A DNA stretch of 64,000 nucleotides, taken from positions 13,571,013 through 13,635,012 of the forward strand of contig NC_092577.1 of assembly GCF_037975245.1 (NCBI RefSeq), given 5' to 3'. Below are positions 47,001-58,200 of the stretch, piece by piece. Position 1 is the stretch's first letter; every line of letters starts with the position of its first letter. The stretch is from Apostichopus japonicus (taxonomy: Eukaryota > Echinodermata > Holothuroidea > Aspidochirotida > Stichopodidae). The position numbers and the translations under genes were made by a program. The notes under the pieces are model-generated. The model did no database searches, was not told where the DNA came from, and was given only the letters and a program-made list of their open reading frames with translations.

Positions 47001-50000
47001 CCCTCCCCCCGAATTGGTGACGCCGTGGCCACTGATTTCTTGGCTACCTCAAAACTCACATAAGAGCTGTAGTACGGCATCGAACACGAGGACTCGAACT
47101 CTTGTCTTTGATATGTCTCGCACTGGAGACCGAATCCACACAAGTCCGCAAGTATTTATTTCTTTTCTTTGAAAATGCTAGCTATTTATTTGCTTACGTC
47201 TGTTAAGACATCCTTTTCTTGGGCGGAAGATCAAATGACTGAATGATTATGAAGCCTCTGTAGCTGTGTAATAATATGTGACACTAACATAACATATCAA
47301 TATGAAAGAACATAACAAGCTGCTGGAAATCTCTGTTCTAATCTATCTCTGTTTCAGAACTACTAAATATACGTTATACGAGAAATGCAAAATACCTTTT
47401 GTGGTTTTAACAGCGACAGCCATATTGTCAGGATAACCAATGAGTCCAGTGATAACTCCCTTATACACAACACCGAATTCACCTTTTCTGAGTTCTTCTT
47501 TTAGGGTGACTTGACAGAGGTTTATCTCCTTGGATTTTAGTAGAGGTTCCACATCCCTGGCGTTCTCTGTAAATATCATAGTCTTCCTAACATAATTGTT
47601 ACGGAACAAACGATACACATGGCATATTGTTGAAAAAGGAGTGACTGTTCAAGCGGCTCTACCTTCTTATCCATAGTCATTCACGGATGCCTTTCAAAAT
47701 GGATGCAGCAACAATTTTTTTTTGACGGGCACGCAAAATTAACTAATAGATGGAAAATGGCTTCCACGGATTTACAAATATATGTTTTTGTTTTACCGGT
47801 CATAGAACGAATTCTTCTACAAGGGCACGGAAAGGTGTCTTCTGCAAGAACACAGAACACGAGTGGCACGGGAATAAGTCTTTTAAAAGGCACGGAGCAA
47901 AATGAACCAAATTTGACTTCATGATTACGGAAGAACATTTTATCTGTCCACCTATATATGAAGAATTTTGCAACTTAATGATGACTAAGAATGAAAAAGA
48001 CAGAAGTGAAAAGAGCATACCCAACTGGATACGAACAGTCTGGTAAAGTCTCCTTCTTTTAACGAGAAAAAAGAGTATCAGACTCAACAGTAAGACCAGA
48101 ATGACTGTAAGACAGACAACCAGGAGGAGACTGTTTGGTGCAACTGCAACTGAAGCTATGAATAATATATAATGGTACTTAGTAAACCGGAAATTGTTAG
48201 TATGTGTTGAAAGAGATTATAAACATAACCTGTGAGTAGTATATATCGTGCTACTTCACTCCCCCCCCCCCCAGGGAGCCGCAGGCACCCGTTTTTAGGG
48301 GGCCGTCTCCCGTTTCTCGGGAGCCGTTTCAGGAGCCTTCGTTTTCCGAGATCGTCATCGATGTTGTCATCGTTTATTTAAGTTATGCGTAAAACAAGTC
48401 GTAACATGTTCATCATTTAATTTAAGAAACGGACAAAACGCGTTGTAACGCGAATAGATAATATGATGTCAACGTTTTCTTGGGAATGCGCCAATAATGA
48501 GGATGAAATGATTCAGGACGGTATCCATTTGATTTCGCATCAATATTAAGGAGGAGCGAGGTGTTTCAAATCAAGCACACTACTAGCTGGTTACCATGGA
48601 CGACAAAGAAACATTTCCAGAAATCTCAGACGAATTGAACAACGCCGGCTGGCGTACGTACGTGGCAGAAAGATAAACCCTAGTTTGTGAACCAAGAAAC
48701 GAATCAGCGCATCGACGAATTCCCGAAGCTTTCGAAAGACATTTCAGGTTCATCACCAAACTTGACGCTTTTTGAGAATTGTATCGTAGATTACTTCATT
48801 GATTTGGAAGAAGTTCGCCCCAATTTTTGTAACGAAACAAAGCAGAGTGAACGGCAACATGCAGCAGTAACTGCACAGTCATCGCCCGTCGAGAAAGGAG
48901 AAGCGCTGGATTAACCGTGTCAGTAACATACTGAGGAATCTATGACCCGATTCTCGTTGGGAGGTAAGCGTCACGTTGTCTTAAAATGTTATCGAGGTTT
49001 ACTGTATGTTAACATCAGGGAATATTTTCGCAGGGAAACGAAATATAGACTCTTTCCCGGAAAGCGAGGTATTAATTTGAAAGTGGAGGAATGGAATAAA
49101 CTGTACGAACAAAACGCGCCGCAGTGTACAAGTTAACTTAATGACTGAATACATTCGTGTTTTTTTGTCGATCACATCATAACGGTGAAAGCAAAACGTT
49201 GGATACTGTCAGGGGACTTGTAGCCTGCATATTTGCCTCCATGATGGACGGAGTCGCCTACGGGTATTTGAAACAAAACTGCGAGGGTTGCGACATGGAG
49301 TGGCCTTCTCAGCTCAATCACCGTTGACCGATATGTACTTCAACGATTTGCAGCATTTGGTGAGAGACGAATGGATCATTGACGCCAAGAGAGAATCCCT
49401 GCTAAAGACAGTAGAAAATTCCTACCGTCCGATCGATTATGTTACAACTACGAATGAACTGGTCGCAATCACCAGAACTGGTGATAGAGGCAATCGAAAA
49501 GACGAACGTAAACGAAATCATCCGTGGACACCAAATGTCACTTATGTAGATGATGCTGGTACTCTCTGCATGGGTACAAACCTGGTAAAGTAAGAAAGCA
49601 AATGATCGTAAAACATGCGTAATACGCTCTCGTTGACAGGTTATAGAAAGCCTTTGACATCCATCACACCAGTAGATTAACTGTTGCCGAATGGTTAAAT
49701 TTGATAGGTCTGTGACACGAAGGTTCTGGTATCATATCATATTATTATTATTATTATAGTTGTTTTAATTATTATTGGACTAACTAACTGTGATTTGGGA
49801 CTACCTAACTGTGATGTTGGGTTAACCACAACCGTATGCTACTGGGTTATACTGGGATATATGCTCATTAAATATTATATCGTTGTCTTGCAAAGCCCCT
49901 TTTTCTAACAGTGTATATTAATATTAAGGATACTTCCTGAGTTAAGGAATGCATACTGGAAGACCAAAAGGAAGCCTCCGGAGCAAAACACTTCATGAGT

Positions 50001-53000
50001 CGGCTTCTCAACCTAGCCTTCGCTCTAGCCTATCACACTCAAGGAGTGAAGACTATAACTCTGATACAGAGGAATGTGATTTTGCAAGGGACATAAACTC
50101 CGGTATTGTTCGGCTACGCAAGATTCTCCTTAAAGAGATATAGTCCCTTCAAGTTGATTTCAACAAGGCGATTGAAGACCTGAAACTGTCAATTACTGAG
50201 CTGAGATGTAAAACCCTCGACGAAAAAGAGTGAAAAGATCACCATGCCGGTCTACTAAACAAACAAGAGCGGTTCTCAATAAGAAAATAACTTACGTATA
50301 GTTGGTATAGTTGGACTGAAAGACGACTGACAGAAAAGGAGGACTATCAAAATTGCAAAAAAGGTTTCCGAAGAAGTTTGGATAACATCCTGTTTCCCAT
50401 CTCAATTGCTTTGGGTGCTAATGTTAAGCTGTTAAAAAACCCTTCTTTAGTATTAATGATATCTCAGTACCACGTTTATATAGTCGATATCTATTTTTTT
50501 TTTTTTTTTTTTGCTCTTTACTCTTTGCTGTATCGATGGCCGACCTTAAAATCTGTTTTAGTAATGTTAGGGGAATAAGACCATCAGTCAATCGTAGGCA
50601 GCAATTTAAACATTTTTACCGCCATACTTTTGATATAATCTTAGTTCAAGAAACGCATTTTACTTCAGATGTTGAACAAATCTGGTGAAATGAATAGGGT
50701 GGGCCAATTTGATTCTTTCATGGCACGGCTCTTAGCAAAGGGGTTGCTATAATTTGTTAACATCAAACTTCTCTTTACTATACATATAAGGTTCGCTGTG
50801 ATCAAGATGGTAGATGAATCAGCACTGACATTCCCATCGATACTACATTTTTAACTTTACTCTGCACGTACGGGCCAAACAATGATGATCCTGGTTTTTG
50901 CATTAGTATTACACGCAGTTTACACAGCTTTCATTGTCAGGCTATTATATGTGGCGGAGACTTTAACTTTGATCATAATTACTATTTGTCTAAGGAGCAA
51001 AGTAGGGGAGTGATCACTCTCATTGTAAGCCTGACAACGACCCATGGTTTCTAACTGAGAACAAACCAATCTCTTTTACTAAATACCGACTTTAAGATTG
51101 GTGAAAAAGTATTAGCTCGCAAATTGAAAGGTATTATTGAGCATCGTGTCGGGGATAATCAAACGGGGTCTATGGTGATTAAAGTTATTGGTGAGAATAT
51201 TAGGTTTATATTTTTTATCTTATAAACCATACACATGACAATATGACTCATAGTCTCTTGTACAGTAATAGTACTGCTTGTGCATGTCACAATGGTAATT
51301 CTACCGGTACCTTTTGTATAAAAAGAAGTGTTAGGCAAGGTTACCCTCTGAGCTCGTTTCTGTTCATAATCTGCGCTGATATTCTCTCTAAAGCTTATAT
51401 TATTAACAATAGCATTACTGGTATTAATTATTTATGGTCATGAATTGAACGTTCTACAGTATGCCGACGATAATGTTATTCTCCGTAATGGTAGCAAAGA
51501 CTCGACTCTTGAAATGCTCAACACCCTAAACATTTTCAAGCTATCCTCTGAACTTAAGGTTAAGTTTCCAGAAAACTCAGGTCTTTCCGCTAGGTTCCTT
51601 TATTATTACTCCACCCGATTATCTCTCAGACCTTGAACCTGATTTTCAATTGTGGCCTTATTAAGTTTCTGGGTATAAGTTTCACTCATAATGGCGACGA
51701 CGGCTGAACTACCAGCAAAAACAATCTAGACTTAAAAATCAACTTCTGTTGTGGAGAATTAGAGGTATGACTCCTATTAGACGAAACATAATTGTCTTTT
51801 TCTATTTGCCAATTGGTGTATCTTTTCCTTGTTCTTCCAAACCCTCGTAAGGATTGTATTAACAAGGTTCATAGTATTATTTATTTGGCATAATGCTCCT
51901 GATAAGGTCAGTAGAGATACTATGATCAACCTATTGTTCAAGATGGGTTCAAAAGTATCCGTGTGGATTGCTTTGTCAATACCTTAAAAGCTTCTTGGGT
52001 TAAACGCTTACTTGACAAGTATGGTACGGGTTACTGGAATACTTTTTCGATGCTTCTCTTTCCCCTTTTCGGAAGGAAGTTTTGTTTAATTGTAACTTAA
52101 AATTATAAAACATTTTCATTAGACAGGTCTGCATTGCATGGTCTATAAGGCTACTTGTGTTACTCCGTCCAAAAATATCGAGAATCAGAATATCTGTAAT
52201 AACCATTTCATAATTCAACAATCATTTTTCATAAGATCCGTCAAGTCGGGATTATGTACATCAAGGAGCTTTTCAGAAGTGATGGTTCTCCAATTTCTTA
52301 TACTCAGTTTTGGGATAAATTTTATCTGACAAGGCTCCCCTTTAAACGGTATTTAAATCGGTATTCTTTATGCAGTTCCTCCTGCTTGGAAATGTTCATT
52401 TCAGGCTTCGGTAGCCAGCGCTCCAGAATATCATCTTATAAATGTTATTTCTAATACTCCAAGTCTTCCAAAAGCGGTTTACTGTCTCTTAATCTGGCCC
52501 ATTTCTCTTCTCCACGTGCGTGTGATAAGCGGAACTTGCTCTTTAATCTCAATTGTGATAACTAGTACATCATATTTAAAATCCCTTTTAGTACTCTCTA
52601 CGAGACCAAATGTCAGTATTTTCAATTGAAGGTATTTTCTCTACCGTCTTCTTGCTATCAATAGGCTTCTTTATTTAATGACAAAAAAATAATAGCCCTG
52701 CATGCACTTTCTGTAAAATGGATACAGAAACCATAAAGCACCTATTTTGAGACGGCCATGTAACCTCCTGTCTTCTATTAGATACCGTTCAACTAGTTTT
52801 TGGTTACAATTTAATGTTAGATCACCCAAAATGAACTGTACATTTTCCATTGTAAATATTATTTATATAAGTGTTGAAGTTGAATGAGATTATGCCAAAA
52901 TGTAACGAGTTTTTATACAAAATGAAATTCATTTTGAAATTAGAAAATTACATTAATTCTATGCCCGAAACTTTAAAAAGTAATACAAGTAAGATAATTG

Positions 53001-55187
53001 TACTAAAAAACTGTTTTGCTCATCTCCTAAGACTGTTCGAAACTTGATCTGTTATTGTTAAATGTTTCGTTGTGTTTACTGCAGGGTTGTTCTATGTTCT
53101 AGTCATTGAAGATTGAATTGGTTCTGTTTGAAGTATAGTACGATTTGTAACATTGGTCATTATCATTAATTAATTCGGAAAGAATTTTATTGTTACGAAA
53201 AATAAGCTCTTATGGACAAGGCTCTACTCACGATAAGAATAAACAGGACAACGCTCTTCTGTAATGTCTTTTCCTTCTTCACATTCGGCACCGCATGTTT
53301 CAGTCTCGCATGTCACTATTTTATTGCGACAGGTGCATGTTGTGCAGTTATCAAGCTCCAATCTTTCGTTGTCCCGAAGAGTGTGTTGCTGATAGTTACA
53401 CTCAGTGTAATCTTGATTTCATATGGAATAATGATACATCTTTTACAAGTCAACGAATATCTGAACAAGTAAAATTTAAAAGTAATTAAGGAAATAAGGT
53501 GACGTTAAAAATGTTATAAATATTTTGATAAATTCTTTAGCAATTTTTTTCACCAAAATGACTAATTGTTCACAGACATGTTAACAATTTGCCACAAATT
53601 GAAATTTAACAATCTGTAGAAAAATGATAATTGATTACTTTAAATCTCGTAAATTCAACGATATGCAACAAAAGATTAACTACGCTCACATCGGGGATAT
53701 AATCGTTAGAACATATTGCAGCAAAACAATAATTTGATCATTTAATAAATTTCGGAAAATAAAATTTTGCAACAAACCAATTAATTTTGCTCGCTTCGGA
53801 ATGTCATCATTTCAACATTTTGCAGCAAATGATGAATTTGCAGCAAAGTCACAAGAGAGATCTTAATATTTTGACGGCATCTGAACGTTTCCAAAATATG
53901 ATTAATTACGCCCGTATCGGATTATCACCCATTCAAGAATTTGCAGCAAAATGATGTAGTGTAGCAGAATTACAGAAAAAGATCCTAATATTTCGCGGCA
54001 CTTTAACGTATCCATAATATTGCAACAAATATTTTAATTGATGAATGAAAATTCATCTATTGACCAATTTAAAAACAAAAAATGTCGAATTGCAAAATTG
54101 TATTTAGCTATAGTTAAAGTACATTTCGCAGAAAATTGTTGAGATGCGAAACCATTGACATGAAGTGAGTAATTCTGTATTTAGTTGTTAAAAAAATGTC
54201 AAATTGTCTAATGTTGACAAGTAGTAAATTCGACAACTTTCTGCATTATGTTGAAATAAAAGTGAGTTATTCAACAATTTGGAATAAAGTACTCATATAG
54301 TTGTGTGAAAATTTCAACATTTTGATGCCACCTCAACAATCCCATTCTCATCACTTGATTAGCTGTTTTGAACAATCCTGGCATACCGTGAGTCGGTACT
54401 ACTTGGCTTGTTATGAAACGGTCCTTAACGAATGGTATTGAGACTTGCCATCCTTGAAACGAATTTGTTACCATCGTGCTATGCTTCGTGTTGCTGCACT
54501 AAAGCATTTAATGAATAACGCAACTTCTAGAGAGAATCGGAATGCGGCATATTTTTTGTTCTAATATCCTTTACGCTTCTTTTTTAATACTTAAATCTTG
54601 AACGTAGTACACCAAAAAAGTATCACGATTACCCACCCTTATTGGCATCGTATACGCAAGCAAGGAATGTGACCCTGTTAGATTTTCGTTACAAAAAATC
54701 ATCACAGTTATATTTAAAATGTGGATACTCACTTTTGCACGTTCCAAGACGTACACAATCAATCAGTCTTTCTTTTTGCGATTGAAAGGTGAAGGAAAGG
54801 TTATAAAGCGGCATTGTTTGGGATTGTTGTCCAAATTCAACGCAAAAGTATTTGTAGTCATCACACGTGGCGTTTTTAAATTGCAATGTTCCCCCCAATT
54901 TGGTCCAGTACATTGGTGGATAGTTTGGCTTAGAGTATTCCATTGCTGCATTCCTATCATTAAAGATGTTGTCTTGAAACGCAAATGTCGGTCCTGAACC
55001 ATTTTCGTTTCGACTGAACCAACTGCTTAGTTTCCAAAGTTTCTGACCCCTGACAACTGTTAAACTTTGCTTTCTGTTGACTGTAATGTCCAGGCCAAAC
55101 CGGAAACGTTTTGTGTCACCCACCGTGAATGAGAAGTTGTTGAAGCCAGTAATAGTTGCTTCAGATACGACAATTCCTAAAGAAACA

Positions 55188-55233
<46 letters not shown>

Positions 55234-58200
55234 CCAATTTAAGTTAGGTATACGATACATTCAGCAACAAAATAGTAGTTAGATACGGTGTTGTAAGTAC
55301 AAATTATCTTTTCCCTCGGTGCCAATGATCGAACAACAGTGATATTGACAAAGCGACGCCTTAGTATAATGGAATACAATGGATTAACGTATTGAGACTT
55401 CAATTTCGTATGAGGTCATTGCTGTTGTCCATGTCAAAGCAATTGTGTGTTCAAGTAGTTCATGTGTACGGTTACATGAACATACGAATTCAATATGCTA
55501 TGGCATAGTTCCCAAACCTATCTTTCTTTAAGAAACGATATTGTAAATCGTATTGATATTTACGTATCTTTTACAGTGTAAGCCACACGTTTCCTACTAT
55601 TACTTTGAATTGAACATTATCCGGCACTTGTGACACTAGTGTTTTTTCTTTAGTTTGATCAACGTCCAGAGATCGCAAAATGAATTGCAGGTGCAGATGT
55701 CTGTCTTTACCTTAACTTTACATAACATGGTAACGTTTCCTTCTCTCTTCTTATTGTTGAGTTGTCTGTATATTAGTTATCGAGGAAATTGGAAAAGCGT
55801 GCCGCATTGCGTAAAGTTGTGAACATGAAGACCACCCTCGCACATTTTAATCATGACGGGAGCCATATATGGGAGCCCATGACAGGAGCCCATGATTCTG
55901 ACATGTTAGTGAATTTTCCAATTGCCCGTCCACATCTTACATAGAGGGTTATACGATGTATATTGTACACATGTACTTACTGTATGGACATTGTGGACAG
56001 CATTCTTCAGGGATGATTACCACATCAGTTGGTCCACACCCAGCCGTAGAAGGACAGCTTTCAATAGTACATGTTGTTGTTCCATTGAAACATCTACAGT
56101 ACGTGCACGGATCTAGACGTTCCACGTGGTTATGCAAAAGTAACTGTCCCCGGAAATCGCAAGGATTTCCGTCCGTTATGTCGACTGAGATATAAATTTC
56201 GGACACTTATACACGTCATTACAATTGGAGACAATTTTTGATATCCCTTATTAATGTGATACACGTTTAAAACTGCTTTCTAGTGACACTCCCTAAATCC
56301 ATCGCTTGTACACAGCTTGAAGAGAGTGATGTATGGGTATTTCAATGCTTACTAAACAACTGCACAATATGTGCATTCAAAACTAGGAAGATTCTAAGTA
56401 TAAAGAGAGTTATATTCTGTAAAATATTGCAAACGGTCAGTGGAAGAGGGTGAGGGGTGGGAGGAAACACGAGGCTGCTCTTCTCATTATAAATGATACG
56501 TTCCCATCCAATTGTTCCACCTAGATATGAACTCAATGCTTTAATTACTACAAACAGGAGATTTAATTCATGGAATTTCATAATCTGAACAAACTGCATT
56601 CATCACAAACAAATGAAAAAACAAAAATGACATCACAAACAAACGACAAAACGAAAAAGATGTAAGCATAAAAAATGACACGTATTTGTTATTATTATTG
56701 TCATTTTTCTTGCGCTCCTTATCTCAATCTGTTTGATATGACAACTAGCTCTCTTGCGGAAAGGACATTATTTAAAATCTGATCTCTCTTCTTACTTACC
56801 TGTAAAACATCACCATCATTCGAAACAAGTGATACAAGAAGACATATTCGATGATATGTACAGATTTTTTAAAGTAAGAAACATGGATTGACCAACTTTA
56901 CCAATTATTTCATGAAGTTGAAGAGTAATATATTACAGGGGTTTCTCTGGGATTTCTCGTGTGAGGGTTAACATGGGGAGGGGCAGGGAAAGAAATTGCC
57001 ACGATAAATTTTCAGGGACGGCAACAGATTGCATGGCAATCTGCTTCATTAAGGTCTTCGTCATTAGCCATGTAACAAGTGAAGGGAAATTTATCATTGA
57101 CTTTAAACACATGTTATAAGCTACTCGTATGCTACTTAATGTATAACTAATAAATAATCATTGCTTATCACAAATAGGTAGGCAGTTATGAAAGTATTTG
57201 TTATGTGATAATGAGAAGGCATGAAGGCTGAGTAATCAGCGTATTAATTTACATGCAATTGACATAAGGACAACCTTTAATAGTTTGTATTGAATTTAGC
57301 CTCGAATGGTAGTGCACCGCAACACTACTTTTTTTTTCTAGTACTCGGGGCTTGCTGGAATCATTCCACTCATACTTCTGTGCTTTGTAAATTCTGGTTA
57401 AGAAAACGTTATTGAATAGGTTAAGGGAGTTGCCCAGAAAGTTTCTGTGATGTCAAAATGGAATCCGAATGTTAGCCGCTGAGAGTTAGTGAATTTGGCT
57501 CCATATTTCAGCCACCGAAATGGGCACCGTTAATATTTGCCTTGGGATTCACGGGGTTGGCTCCATATACCGGCCACAGTTTTATAGCCCACAGAACGCT
57601 GGGAAGATTTGGCGCCGATTTTAGCCGCAAAAACTACTGCTTTTTGACCAGGGACAGAACTTTTGTAATCGTAGCTCAGTCTTAGCCGTGAAATATGTGC
57701 ATTCTTCAAGAGGTGATATAAGAAGATATATTTCTTGTGAATTTACCTGGAACAAGCCGTTCATATTGTTTACCCAGTGAGTATTCGTGGATAATTATGT
57801 ATGTGTAATATTTGTAAGACCAGGGATTAAATAAGTATAAACAAATTAATATGTAAGTTAACGACGATTCTGTCAAGATATTTCAAATATTAATATCCAT
57901 TGAATAATTATGGTTAATATTCCCGATTTTATAATGTCGAGACAGTCGTTTCATTGTTGAAAACATTGTCAAATTGTTAAATGAAGTTGTTCTTGTGTGA
58001 ATGCCGATAATTCGAACTGCACTTTTTGCATAAATTGCCAAAAAGGAGCAAATTGAAGTCAACTATATCGTTTAAGTCAAATGATTTTGAAGATCAGTGG
58101 TTTATACATAAGTTGTAGTGAATTTATTTAGAGTTACCGTTCTGTAAAGATATGAAATCGAGCTATTTCGCATTGAATATTCGAAATCAGCATGAAAAGT

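Noticed and set aside
46731-47172. Plus-strand open frames in the kinase intron
   Set aside because: No recognisable domain, and they lie between phase-matched kinase exons on the other strand.
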